From Streptomyces himalayensis subsp. himalayensis (GTDB lineage: Bacteria > Actinomycetota > Actinomycetes > Streptomycetales > Streptomycetaceae), in assembly GCF_013778455.1 (NCBI RefSeq), contig NZ_JACEHE010000003.1:186001-250000 (forward strand): DNA of 64,000 nucleotides. The letters are read 5' to 3'. Position 1 is the first letter of the stretch; each line of letters starts with the position of its first letter. This document shows positions 25,631-34,778 of the stretch, piece by piece. The position numbers and the translations under genes were made by a program. The notes beneath the pieces are model-generated. The model was not told where the DNA came from. It worked only from the letters and a program-made list of their open reading frames with translations, and made no database searches.

Positions 25631-28249
25631 ATGACGGCATGGAGACACCGGCTGTTACACATGGCCCTGGCGGTGCTCCTAGTGCTTCTTCCCACCCAAC
25701 TGATCAACGCCCCGCACGCCCACAGCGCATCCGTCACGAGCGGAAACTACTACGCCAGCACGAAGCCCACGGACGGCAATCCGGACTCCCATGGGGCCCT
25801 GGTCCGCTTCCAGGACAGCCTCCTGTTCAACGGCAACCAGACAGACACCGTCGGATGGCGAGGCTCCGCAACTGCGCCCAAGACCGTGACACTCGTCTTC
25901 GACATGCTTCGCGACGGCCCCCTGAGCAACATCTCGATCGTGAGCAAGTCGCAGAACGAATTCTGGACCTTCGACGAGATCAAAGTTCAGTACCGGCCAG
26001 AAGCCAGCCCCACCTACAACACCGCCAAAAGCGCCACGCGGGCCCGCGGGCTGCTGGACTACCGGCTTGACGTGCCGATGGGCGACAAGCAGGCCCGGTT
26101 CGTCCGCATCAAGTTGACGCGCACCAACCAGTACCTGCACATCCCGCTCTCCGAGATCAACTTCACGATCGGCACCGGCACCGTGGATCCCACCCCGGCG
26201 CCGGCGCTGACCGAGAGCCAGATGCAGCAGGAGCTGACCCGCGCCGACTCGATCGAGACCGGCAACTACTACGCCGGCGTCACCCCCACGGACGGCACCC
26301 CGGACTCCGCCGGCGGCCTGGTCCCCTTCCAGAACAGCAAGTTGTTCAACGGTGACCACACCGACGTGGTCGGATGGCGGGGCAACGCAACCGCGCCCAA
26401 GTCCGTGACCCTCGTCTTCGACCTGCTACGTGACCATCCGATCGGCAACATCATGATCCAGAGCAAGGCGGAGAACGAATTCTGGACCTTCGACGAGATC
26501 GAAGTCACCTACCGGCCGGAAGCCAGTGAGACGTACCGCATCGCCGGCAGCGCCACCCGGGACCGCAGCGAGCTGGACTACCGGCTCGACATCCCGATAG
26601 GGGACAAGCAGGCCCGGTTCGTCCGCGTCAAGATGACCCGCACCAACCAGTATCTGCACGTTCCGCTCTCCGAGGTCGACTTCGCCATCGGCTCCAGCTC
26701 CATCGGCCAGAATCCCGCGCCGCCACTGACGGTGAGTCAGATGCAGGAGGAGCTGTCCCGCTACACGCGGATGGTCGACAGCTACGGCCAGTACCTCTAC
26801 AAGGACTGGGCCGGCAAGGTGACCTCCGACGCGCAGTTGCAGCAGGACGCCGCGAACGAGGCCACGAAACTGGCCAATGTCAAGCAGGACCTGACGACAT
26901 ACGACCAGTACGGAGGGTTCAAGGCACTCGGCAAGCACACCGGCACCGGCTACTTCCGGCTGGCGAAGGTCGACGGCAAGTGGTGGTTCATCACCCCCGA
27001 GGGACACAAGTTCTTCCTCAAGGGAGTCGACGCCACATCCGCGGACGACTGGGGCTACGGCACGCTCTACAAGAACGCCGACGGCAGCCTCCGCGACGTG
27101 TTCGACGGACTACCCGACTCCGGCACCTACGGCCCCGCCTACAGCGGCAACATGGTGAGCTTCGTCAAGGCGAACCTCATGCGCAAATACGGCACCGCCG
27201 ACTGGGAGACCCCGTGGCGCGACATCACCAAGAAGCGACTGATCGACTGGGGCTTCAACGCGCAGTCCAAGTGGAGCCGTGACGGCGGGCTCACCATGCC
27301 CTGGATCGGCCAGATCACGGCGCCGTCCGATGTGATGCGCATCCAGTACGGCATCGACCCGTTCGACCCGCAGTTCGGTGCGAAACTCGACCGGCACATC
27401 CAGGCCCTCAACATCGCCGCAAACGCGGGCAGCCCGTGGCTGATCGGCTACTTCTTCGACAACGAACGCGGCTGGGACGACGCCGTCATGACCGACATGC
27501 TGCAGCGCACCAGCACCCAACCGGCCAAGCGGGCCTTCGTCGCTTACCTGAATGATGCCTACGACGGAGACCTGAACCAGGTCAACACGATCCTGGGGAC
27601 CAGCGCCGCCACATGGCAGGACCTGGAGAACACCAAGATCATATTCTCCAAGGTGCCCGTGAGTGACCGCACCGCATTCGTCACCGAGGCCTCGAAGGCG
27701 TACTACTCGGCCATCCAGGCAGCCATCCGCAAGCAGGACACCAACCATCTGTTCCTCGGCTCGGCTCTGGTGCCCACCTGGCACTCCAGCCTGGAGTGGA
27801 ACGTGGGCGGCCGCGACTACCTGGACGCGATCTCCCTTGACGTCTACAGCAACAGCGCGAGCTACCTGAAGGACTACGAGCCGTACGACAAACCGGTGCT
27901 GAACCTGGAGTACTCCTTCAGCACCCATGACCGGGGCCTGCGTGCCATCAATGCCGCGACCCGCGCCGAGAGCATCGCCGAACGCGGCAACATGCACAAG
28001 GCGTTCGCCGAGGAGCAGGCCCGCAGCCCCGTCTTCGTGGGCTCCGGCTGGTTCATCTACTACGACCAGGCCGTCACCGGACGCGCGAGCGACGGCGAGA
28101 ACTACAACTTCGGCCTGGTCAACCAGCAGGACCAGCCCTACTCCGCGATGACCGACGTCATGCGGGACACCCACCGGCGCCTGGAGCTGATCCACCAGAG
28201 CCCCGGCCCTCCCCTGAGCGCAGCCCGGACAAAGGAGTTCGACCGATGA
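25631..28249 (+). CDS. Secreted GH50/agarase-like glycosidase with two N-terminal repeats
   Basis: An 872-residue exported enzyme. Residues 1-34 are a signal peptide (LLHMALAVLLVLLPTQ core). Two copies of a roughly 145-residue module follow (about 37-180 and 211-352), each starting GNYYA(S/G)xxPTDG and containing VGWRGxATAPKxVTLVFD and NEFWTFDEI. The catalytic part (about 380-860) begins YGQYLYKDWAGKVTSD and resembles GH50 beta-agarases: YFRLAKVDGKWWFITPEGHK, LIGYFFDNERGW with the probable acid/base Glu (about 611), and PVLNLEYSF with the probable nucleophile (about 760). Family membership is likely within clan GH-A, but substrate may not be agarose. The next gene encodes a module-free paralogue, overlapping by four bases. 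Confidence 0.75.
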   Translation: MTAWRHRLLHMALAVLLVLLPTQLINAPHAHSASVTSGNYYASTKPTDGNPDSHGALVRFQDSLLFNGNQTDTVGWRGSATAPKTVTLVFDMLRDGPLSNISIVSKSQNEFWTFDEIKVQYRPEASPTYNTAKSATRARGLLDYRLDVPMGDKQARFVRIKLTRTNQYLHIPLSEINFTIGTGTVDPTPAPALTESQMQQELTRADSIETGNYYAGVTPTDGTPDSAGGLVPFQNSKLFNGDHTDVVGWRGNATAPKSVTLVFDLLRDHPIGNIMIQSKAENEFWTFDEIEVTYRPEASETYRIAGSATRDRSELDYRLDIPIGDKQARFVRVKMTRTNQYLHVPLSEVDFAIGSSSIGQNPAPPLTVSQMQEELSRYTRMVDSYGQYLYKDWAGKVTSDAQLQQDAANEATKLANVKQDLTTYDQYGGFKALGKHTGTGYFRLAKVDGKWWFITPEGHKFFLKGVDATSADDWGYGTLYKNADGSLRDVFDGLPDSGTYGPAYSGNMVSFVKANLMRKYGTADWETPWRDITKKRLIDWGFNAQSKWSRDGGLTMPWIGQITAPSDVMRIQYGIDPFDPQFGAKLDRHIQALNIAANAGSPWLIGYFFDNERGWDDAVMTDMLQRTSTQPAKRAFVAYLNDAYDGDLNQVNTILGTSAATWQDLENTKIIFSKVPVSDRTAFVTEASKAYYSAIQAAIRKQDTNHLFLGSALVPTWHSSLEWNVGGRDYLDAISLDVYSNSASYLKDYEPYDKPVLNLEYSFSTHDRGLRAINAATRAESIAERGNMHKAFAEEQARSPVFVGSGWFIYYDQAVTGRASDGENYNFGLVNQQDQPYSAMTDVMRDTHRRLELIHQSPGPPLSAARTKEFDR
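25739..26700 (+). repeat. Internal duplication encoding two copies of a 145-residue module
   Basis: Copy 1 lies at about 25739-26180 and copy 2 at about 26257-26700. Many stretches are near identical in protein (NEFWTFDEI, QARFVRxKxTRTNQYLHxPLSE). Each ends in a short linker followed by a shared TxSQMQxEL segment that also leads into the catalytic domain, so the duplicated unit includes the linker. Confidence 0.85.
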
Positions 28250-29811
28250 TTTCCAGACGCAGCCTGATCGGTGGTGTCCCCGCCGCCGCCCTCGCCGGAG
28301 CGCTCGCCCTCCCCCGGCTCAGCGGGGTCGCCCAGGCACAGGTACAGGCGGGGAGCGACAGCTGGATGGTGGACCGCTACGGGCAGTACCTCCACCAGGA
28401 CTGGTCCGACAAGGTCACCTCCGACGAGCAGCTGAGGCGGGAGTACGCCGAGGAGGCAACCCGACTGGCCGATATCGCTCCGGACCTGGTCACATACGAC
28501 AAGTACGGCGGCCTGAGGAAGCTCGGAAAGTACGACGCCACCGGCTACTTCCGGCTGCAGCAGGTCGACGGCCGCTGGTGGTTCGTCACCCCGGACGGCC
28601 ATCTGTTCTTCCTCAAGGCCGTGGACGCCTTCTCCGCCGACGAGTGGGGCTACGGCACCTGGCACAAGAACCCGGACGGCACGCCCCGCGACCTCTTCGC
28701 GGAACTGCCGGACCCGGAGCGGTTCGCGTCCTGCTACTCGGAGGGCGACAAGGGCTACATCGTGAGCTTCCTCAAGGCCAACCTCATGCGGAAGTACGGG
28801 GATGACTACCTGCCCAAGTGGCGGGACATCTCCCGCAAGCGCATGATCGACTGGGGTTTCAACGCCCAGGGCAAGTGGCACCGCGACACCGAAGTCGTCA
28901 TGCCCTATATCGCCCAGGCGCCGACACCCACCGATGTGATCCGGGTGCTGTGGGGCATCGACCCGTTCGACCCCGACTTCTCGGCCAAGCTGGACCGCAC
29001 CTTCGATCTGCGCCCCTACCGCACCGACCCGTGGCTCATCGGGTACTTCTTCGAGAACGAGCGCGGCTGGAACCGCGACGTGGTGGCCGGGGTGGTCCAG
29101 CGGGACTCCGCCCTTCCGGCCAAGAACGCCTTCGTGCGCTATCTGGCCGAGGCCTACGACGACGACCTGGACCGGGTCAATGAACTGCTCGGCACCGACG
29201 CCGATTCATTCCCCGCGCTGGCGGACACGCGGATCAGCATCGCCCGGGTGCCCGACAAGGACATCAAGGCGTTCATCACGCTGGCCTCGAAGACGTACTT
29301 CAGGGCGGTGCGGAATGCGATACAGAAGCAGGATCCGCACCACCTGTTCCTCGGTACCTCGCTGGTGCCCACCTGGCGCACCAGCCCGGAGTGGAATGTC
29401 GGCGGGCGCGACTACCTCGACGCGATCTCCTTCGACTGGTACTCGACCAGCGTCCAGTACCTGCAGCAATACGAGGGCTACGGCAAGCCGATCCTCAATC
29501 TCGAATTCGCCTTCATGTACCCGGACCGCGGGCTGACGTCCCACAACCCCTCGGTGACGGCGACCAGTCAGGCCGATCGAGGGGAGAAGTACCGGGCCTT
29601 CGTCGAGGCGCAGGCCAAGAGCCGGGCCTTCGTCGGCTTCGCCTGGTTCGTCTACTACGACCAGGCGGTGACCCGCAAACCGGGCGCCACCGAGACGTTC
29701 AACGTCGGGCTGACCAATCAGCAGGACCAGCCGTACCACGACATGACCGACATCATGCGGCAGGTGAACCGCGGCATCGAAGCGGTCCATCTCCAGGCCC
29801 CGCCGGCCTGA
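28246..29811 (+). CDS. GH50/agarase-like glycosidase, module-free paralogue
   Basis: A 521-residue enzyme with a Tat-like signal (MISRRSLIGGVPAAALAGAL, cleaved near AQA). The whole mature chain is collinear with the catalytic part of the preceding protein: YGQYLHQDWSDKVTSDEQL, YFRLQQVDGRWWFVTPDGH, LIGYFFENERGW (probable acid/base Glu, about 271) and PILNLEFAF (probable nucleophile, about 420). The two export by different routes (Sec versus Tat by signal type) despite being tandem duplicates. Without binding modules it may act on soluble oligosaccharides, which is inference. Confidence 0.75.
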   Translation: MISRRSLIGGVPAAALAGALALPRLSGVAQAQVQAGSDSWMVDRYGQYLHQDWSDKVTSDEQLRREYAEEATRLADIAPDLVTYDKYGGLRKLGKYDATGYFRLQQVDGRWWFVTPDGHLFFLKAVDAFSADEWGYGTWHKNPDGTPRDLFAELPDPERFASCYSEGDKGYIVSFLKANLMRKYGDDYLPKWRDISRKRMIDWGFNAQGKWHRDTEVVMPYIAQAPTPTDVIRVLWGIDPFDPDFSAKLDRTFDLRPYRTDPWLIGYFFENERGWNRDVVAGVVQRDSALPAKNAFVRYLAEAYDDDLDRVNELLGTDADSFPALADTRISIARVPDKDIKAFITLASKTYFRAVRNAIQKQDPHHLFLGTSLVPTWRTSPEWNVGGRDYLDAISFDWYSTSVQYLQQYEGYGKPILNLEFAFMYPDRGLTSHNPSVTATSQADRGEKYRAFVEAQAKSRAFVGFAWFVYYDQAVTRKPGATETFNVGLTNQQDQPYHDMTDIMRQVNRGIEAVHLQAPPA

Positions 29812-29825
29812 CCCCGCCCTCGTCG

Positions 29826-29875
29826 ATCCGGCCGGGTCCCGTGGCGGATTCCCCGCCGCGGGGACCCGGCCGGAT
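29826..29875 (+). promoter_or_regulatory. Long perfect-arm hairpin inside the operon
   Basis: Arms ATCCGGCCGGGTCCC and its exact complement, 15 bases each, enclose a 20-base loop that itself pairs (GGCGG with CCGCC). It fills the only sizeable gap in the operon, between the second GH50-like gene and the GH5-like gene. It could be an attenuating terminator or an mRNA-stabilising end that lowers expression of the last two genes. Confidence 0.7.
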
Positions 29876-29900
29876 ATCCAGTGAACGAAACGGAGAGCAG

Positions 29901-31871
29901 ATGACCGACCCCAGTTCCCTCCCCACCTCGGGAGCCGACAGAAGCACGGCTCTGTCCCGGCCGGCTCCCCAGCTCGATTCCGGCCCCTGGCTCGGAGCGA
30001 ACTACTGGTCACGACACGGCAGTCTGTTCATGTGGCGGGACTACGACGATGCGGTCGTCCGAGAGGAACTGCAGACCCTGCGGGAGCACGGAGCAAACGT
30101 CACCCGGTCGTTTCTGTTCTGGCCGGACTTCCACCCGGAGCCCGATCGGATCGACGAGGGTTTCGTCGAGCGGTACCGGCGCTTTCTGCGCACCAGCGCG
30201 GAGGTAGGCCTGCCCACCATTCCCACATTCCTGGTCGGGCACATGTCGGGCGAGGACTGGGATGTGCCGTGGCGGGAGGGCCGCAATCTCTACACGGACG
30301 GCTTCATGCTGGGCCAACAGGCGTTCTTCATCCGGGAGATCGTCCACCGGATCGGCGCGGAGCCGGCGGTCGCCGGCTGGCTGATCAGCAACGAGTTTCC
30401 GATCTTCGCCGGACCGGCTACCCCCGACGAGGTCCGGGCCTGGGGCCTGATCTGTACCCATGCCGTACGTGCAGGCGGCTCCCGGCTTCCGGTGTCGCTG
30501 GGCGACGGCGCCTGGACCATGGAGACCACTGGCAAGGACAACGGTTTCCGGCTGCGGCGCCAGCAGGACCTGGTCGACTTCGTCGGCCCGCACGCCTATC
30601 CCATGGGCGATGACCAGGTGCGGGTGCACACCGCGGCGGCCTGGGCGTGCGAGATGAGCCACTTCGGCAAGCCGGTGGTGATGGAGGAGTTCGGGGTCTC
30701 CGCCGCGCTGTGCTCGGAGCGGAACGCCGCCCATTTCTACCGACAGGTGCTGCACCACACGCTGCTGGCCGGGGCCACCGGCTGGCTCGCCTGGAACAAC
30801 ACCGACTTCGCCCTGGAGTCGGTCGATCCGTATCGGCACCGCCCCTTTGAGCTGGGGTTCGGGATCACCCGCTCCGACGGTACGCCGAAGCCTGCCCTGA
30901 CCGAGATCGGCGCCTTCCGGCGCATCCTGGACGAGATCGACTTCGAGAACTGCACGCGGGCCGACACCGACACCTCGATCCTGATCCCGTCCCATCTGGA
31001 GGAGCACCCTCGGGTGGCGGTCGCGGAGCGGACCGCGATCGCGGCAGTGAGCCACCATGCCTATCTCGCGGCGAAGGCCGCCGATCTCGCTCCGGGCCTC
31101 ACCCGCGAGCTGGACGCACCGCACCGCACCGCGCTGGTGCTCGTCCCGTCCAACAAGCTGCTGACCGCACCGACCTTCGATCTGCTGCTGGACTGGGCGC
31201 GCGAGGGGAGCCATGTCTATCTGTCCTGGTTCGCCGGTGCGAGCGGTTCCCACCGTGGAGCCTGGTGGCCTCCCATCGAGCGGCTGATCGGCGCCTCGCA
31301 TACTCTTCGGTACGGTCTGAACGAACCCGTCGACCCGGTCGTCACCTGGGAGTTCACCGAGCCGCTGGGTGATCTCAAGGCCGGCGACGAACTGAGCTTC
31401 CCGGTCTCCGGGCCGCCTGACGCACAGGCCATGCTGCCACTGGACGCGGACTCGGCCGACTGCGTGGTGCTCGCCTGCGACGGCCGGGGCCGCCCGGCGC
31501 TGGTGCGGCGCGACCACGGGAAGGGCGCGGTGTATCTGGCCACGTACCCGGTGGAGTTCTTCGGGTCCGTGACGCCGGACGCGCACCGCGATGACCAAGT
31601 GCACCGCCTCTACCGCGCCCTGGCGTTGCGGGCGGGTGTGCGCCCCCTGGTCACCGTGGACGATCCGCGGGTCCATGTGGACGGCCTGGTGCACGCCTCG
31701 GGGCAGAGGTACGTATGGCTGGTCAATGTCTCCGGCGACACGGTCACCACGCACGCGGAGCCGGGCGACGCCGCCGTCCGGCTGACCGATGCGCTGGACG
31801 GCCGGGACCTCACCGAGCAGATCCGGCTGGAGCCGTTCGGGGCCGTGGTGGCGCGGGCGGTGGCACGGTGA
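29901..31871 (+). CDS. GH5-like (clan GH-A) glycosidase, cytoplasmic
   Basis: A 656-residue enzyme without a signal peptide. The N-terminal TIM barrel (residues about 25-340) starts GPWLGANYWSRHG and shows EHGANVTRSFLFWPDF, the acid/base Glu in WLISNEFPIF (about 164) and the nucleophile Glu in PVVMEEFGVS (about 262). This layout fits GH5/mannanase- or GH42-like enzymes. From about 400 a second domain (TALVLVPSNKLLTAPTFDLL, GSHVYLSWFAG) resembles the GATase-like trimerisation domain of GH42 beta-galactosidases, ending in a small beta domain. It probably hydrolyses imported oligosaccharides. Overlaps the GH28-like gene by four bases. Confidence 0.75.
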   Translation: MTDPSSLPTSGADRSTALSRPAPQLDSGPWLGANYWSRHGSLFMWRDYDDAVVREELQTLREHGANVTRSFLFWPDFHPEPDRIDEGFVERYRRFLRTSAEVGLPTIPTFLVGHMSGEDWDVPWREGRNLYTDGFMLGQQAFFIREIVHRIGAEPAVAGWLISNEFPIFAGPATPDEVRAWGLICTHAVRAGGSRLPVSLGDGAWTMETTGKDNGFRLRRQQDLVDFVGPHAYPMGDDQVRVHTAAAWACEMSHFGKPVVMEEFGVSAALCSERNAAHFYRQVLHHTLLAGATGWLAWNNTDFALESVDPYRHRPFELGFGITRSDGTPKPALTEIGAFRRILDEIDFENCTRADTDTSILIPSHLEEHPRVAVAERTAIAAVSHHAYLAAKAADLAPGLTRELDAPHRTALVLVPSNKLLTAPTFDLLLDWAREGSHVYLSWFAGASGSHRGAWWPPIERLIGASHTLRYGLNEPVDPVVTWEFTEPLGDLKAGDELSFPVSGPPDAQAMLPLDADSADCVVLACDGRGRPALVRRDHGKGAVYLATYPVEFFGSVTPDAHRDDQVHRLYRALALRAGVRPLVTVDDPRVHVDGLVHASGQRYVWLVNVSGDTVTTHAEPGDAAVRLTDALDGRDLTEQIRLEPFGAVVARAVAR

Positions 31872-33523
31872 CCGCAACCCCTGGAACTGCCCACACGGCC
31901 GGAACGGCACAGAGCGCGGCGCCAGAATCCCTGCGGATCGGAGGGCCACCAGTGTTCGCCGTGGACCGCTTCGGGGCGGTGGCCGACGGCCGTACGAAGG
32001 ACACCGATGCGATTCAGGCGGCGATCGACGCCGCGCACGCGGCGGGCGGCGGCGTCGCTCATCTCCCGCCCGGCACCTATCTGTCCGGTGGTATCGAGCT
32101 CAGGAGCCGGGTCACCCTGCACCTGGAGGCCGGGGCAACCCTCCTCGGCTCCACGGACCTCGCGGACTATCCACCGCACGAGGGGCCGCCCGCCGACTGC
32201 GACGCGGGCCAGCGGCATCTGGTCTTCGCCCGGGGCGCCACCGATATCGCCATCACCGGTGCGGGCACCATCGACGGGCAGGGGCCGGCCTTCTGGGAGC
32301 CTTCCGGGCGCCCGCCCACTCCGCCGGACCGGCTCTGGGCCGATGTCGTCACCCACAACTGGAAGCCGGTCGGCAACAACGACCGCCCCTCTCCCATGGT
32401 CGAGCTCGCCGAGTGCCGCAATGTGCGCATCGAGGGTGTCACCCTGCGCAACTCCCCGGGCTGGACGCTGCGCCCGATCGCCTGCGAAACGGTCATGATC
32501 CGCGGAATCGTGATCCGCAACCCGGTCGACGGCATCAATACCGACGGCATCGACCCGACCGCCTGCCAGAACGTGTTCATCGCCGACTGCGACATCGACA
32601 CCGGCGACGACGCCATCTGCCTGAAGAGCGAGAACCCCTACGGAGACCTCCGGGTCACCCGGAACGTCGTCGTCACCAACTGCGTGCTGTCCTGCTGCTG
32701 CAACGCCTTCAAGCTGGGCACCGCCACCCAGGGCGGCTTCGAGGACATCACGTTCACCAACTCGGTGATCTACAACCGCGATGTGCCGCTCAACGAGCGC
32801 GTCATCTCGGGCATCGCCATCGAGATGGTCGACGGCGGCTGGGTCGACGGCGTCAGCATCTCCGACATCCGGATGCGCAACACCCGTACCCCCATCTTCG
32901 TGCGGCTCGGCAACCGGGGGTGGGGGCAGCCGACCCCGGTGCCAGGCCGGCTGCGCAGGGTGCGCATCTCCGGGATCGAGGCCACCGGAGCGATCCTCAC
33001 GTCCTCGATCACTGGGCTTCCGGAGCAGCACGTCGAGGATGTCACCCTCTCCGGCATCCGCATCGAAACCGACGAGGGCGGTCGGCGCGAGTGGGTGGAA
33101 CGGGAGATCCCCGAAGAGGTCGCGGAGTATCCGGAGGCCCGGATGTTCGGCCGCCTGCCCGCTTACGGCCTCTACGTCCGCCATGCCCGCGGGGTCCGGA
33201 TCTCCGGCACCGAGATCCGCTCCACGGTGCCCGATCCGCGCCCGCTGCTGGTCGCGGACGATGTGGAGGAGCTCTCGGTGGACGCGCTGGACGGTACGGC
33301 CCCCGGCCCGGACACCCCCCTGCTGGATCTGCGGGACACCCGAGTTGCCTTCGTCAGCGGCTCCCGTGCCCCGAACGGCACCGAGGTGTATCTCCGGGTC
33401 AGCGGCGCCCGCTCCAGGGACATCGCCCTCTCGGGCAACGAACTGTCCCGGGCCGCCGCTGCGGTCGAGACCACCGGCGGAGCTGCGCCGGACACCGTGA
33501 TCGGAGACAGCAGCCCCACGTGA
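31868..33523 (+). CDS. GH28-like polygalacturonase-family protein
   Basis: A right-handed beta-helix protein of 551 aa starting at a GTG that overlaps the previous stop. FGAVADGRTKDTDAIQAAID is the pectate-lyase-superfamily N-terminal signature; NTDGIDP and DTGDDAICLKS carry the GH28 catalytic aspartates. The usual GHG segment is replaced by CCNAFKLGTATQGGFEDI, as in GH28 relatives that are not classical polygalacturonases. No signal peptide, so an exo-acting enzyme on imported oligosaccharides is likely. Last gene of the LacI-controlled operon. Confidence 0.85.
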   Translation: MTATPGTAHTAGTAQSAAPESLRIGGPPVFAVDRFGAVADGRTKDTDAIQAAIDAAHAAGGGVAHLPPGTYLSGGIELRSRVTLHLEAGATLLGSTDLADYPPHEGPPADCDAGQRHLVFARGATDIAITGAGTIDGQGPAFWEPSGRPPTPPDRLWADVVTHNWKPVGNNDRPSPMVELAECRNVRIEGVTLRNSPGWTLRPIACETVMIRGIVIRNPVDGINTDGIDPTACQNVFIADCDIDTGDDAICLKSENPYGDLRVTRNVVVTNCVLSCCCNAFKLGTATQGGFEDITFTNSVIYNRDVPLNERVISGIAIEMVDGGWVDGVSISDIRMRNTRTPIFVRLGNRGWGQPTPVPGRLRRVRISGIEATGAILTSSITGLPEQHVEDVTLSGIRIETDEGGRREWVEREIPEEVAEYPEARMFGRLPAYGLYVRHARGVRISGTEIRSTVPDPRPLLVADDVEELSVDALDGTAPGPDTPLLDLRDTRVAFVSGSRAPNGTEVYLRVSGARSRDIALSGNELSRAAAAVETTGGAAPDTVIGDSSPT

Positions 33524-33663
33524 CCGCCGTATCTACGACCTCGTGGTGACCGCATCGAGCGCGGCCGCCGGACCCTACGGCGCTTTGCGCCCAGCGGTGA
33601 AACGTCTAAGGGCTCGCAGAGGATCAAGGTGTTGCTTCCGTGGATCTGGCTCGTTGATGTGGT

Positions 33664-33924
33664 ATGGGCGTATCACAGGAGACTCGTGATCAACTCGCCG
33701 TGGAATTCGCGGTATTCTTCCCGCACCTGGACGAGCGCCAGCGTCGTCTGCTGATGGGGGCCGAGGCCCGGATCCTGGGACACGGCGGGATCCGGGCCGT
33801 CGCGCAGACGGCCGAGGTCAGCGAGACCACCGTCCGCAAGGGCGTCGACGAGCTGGAAGCGGGGGCGGAGCCGCTGGGTCGGTCCGCCGCTCCGGCGGCG
33901 GGCGCAAGAGGGGAAGGTCGATGA
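33664..33924 (+). pseudogene. ISAzo13-family transposase, N-terminal remnant
   Basis: The ORF encodes LAVEFAVFFPHLDERQRRLL, ILGHGGIRAVAQTAEVSETT and VRKGVDELEAGAEPLGR, the usual N-terminal helix-turn-helix region of ISAzo13-type transposases. After about 33880 the frame slips (the next frame gives RRSGGRKRG, the expected continuation) and the sequence then joins a methyltransferase fragment. The catalytic part is gone, so it cannot move itself. Confidence 0.75.
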
Positions 33925-33946
33925 GTTCCCCACGCTCGCGCCAGGG

Positions 33947-34180
33947 GCGTGTGGTGATCACGGCGTGGCCGCCGGGGCGGAGCATGTGGCGGCACTGGAT
34001 GAGGATCTCGGTGAAGGCCTGAAGGAGCTGTTCCAGGCCGACGTGGGCGAGGTTGGCGGGGTCGTGGCTGTAGTGGTAGTCCTTCTTGACCACGCCGCGT
34101 TCGCCTGTCTCGCGGGAGGAGCGGACCTGGCCGTGTGCGCTCGCGCCGTAGGGCGGTGAGGTGACGACGAGGTCGACCAT
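33947..34180 (-). pseudogene. DNA methyltransferase fragment (SPPY motif)
   Basis: The minus-strand frame gives MVDLVVTSPPYGASAHGQVR, YHYSHDPANLAHVGLEQLL and HMLRPGGHAVITTRPW, ending GELIDLP. SPPY is the catalytic motif of N4-cytosine/N6-adenine methyltransferases and the MLRPGG turn is motif-like for their SAM fold. Only about 78 codons remain, with transposase scraps on both sides, so it is inactive. Confidence 0.65.
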
Positions 34181-34307
34181 GCCCGTTGAACACGACACGG
34201 GCGCATCCGAACGCCCGTGCCAACGTGGTCTGCTGGACGGCGTTCGGGTACAACCTGAAGGCGTACCGAAGCCGCGTGATCCGGACGCTAACACCGCACA
34301 CTGACAA
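34181..34307 (-). pseudogene. TnpB (IS605 OrfB) N-terminal fragment
   Basis: RLRYAFRLYPNAVQQTTLAR then AFGCARVVFN matches the first 35 residues of IS200/IS605-family TnpB proteins. Homology stops exactly where the methyltransferase fragment begins, so the insertion sequence was cut by a later rearrangement. No RuvC domain remains. Confidence 0.7.
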
Positions 34308-34778
34308 TCCGGGGACGGATCAGCCGCATCCAGCCCACTGGAACGATACGGCGACGCTCCGCGTCGCCCCCACAAGACTCGCCTCACCCCCGGCCCGAAG
34401 GCCGGAACACCGCGAATGAATCCCGGTAGCCTTTCTCCACCACGCGTTCGGCACGGCTCTCTTGGTGGGCGTCGGCGTCGTTACGCTCCTGCACCTCTTG
34501 CTGCGGCCGTGATTCCCGCATTGCCGACGTCACCGGCTGCGGAGAGTCGGCGGCGCCGGAGGAGTGACTGCCGTCTTCGAAGCCCTTGCGGTAGACCGTG
34601 GCGACTGCGGTGAGGTGAGGCCCGAGGAGAGCCTTCACGGCAGGCTGCAGCGTGCAGACCTGAGCCACCCACCGGCGTCCCGGCCTGCTGTCCGAACTCG
34701 TCGTGTCGGGCGCGGCTGTTCCCGAGTCGTGACTGCAGACCCTTGGCCGCTCGGGAGGCCTGTGTTCGACTGGCACGC
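34308..34778. other. Intergenic stretch without a supported gene
   Basis: About 470 bases between the TnpB fragment and the membrane-anchored secreted protein. A 130-codon minus-strand frame (34384-34776) includes QVCTLQPAVKALLGPHLTAV, but it would start two bases from the plus-strand gene and I do not recognise it. The 34779 promoter must lie here; no clear hexamers seen. Confidence 0.35.

Noticed and set aside
31868..33523. Naming the GH28-like protein a polygalacturonase
   Set aside because: The conserved GHG segment is replaced and there is no signal peptide, so classical pectin cleavage is not supported.
34384..34776. A 130-codon minus-strand frame with a few protein-like stretches
   Set aside because: It would start two bases from the divergent secreted-protein gene, leaving no room for promoters, and matches no family.
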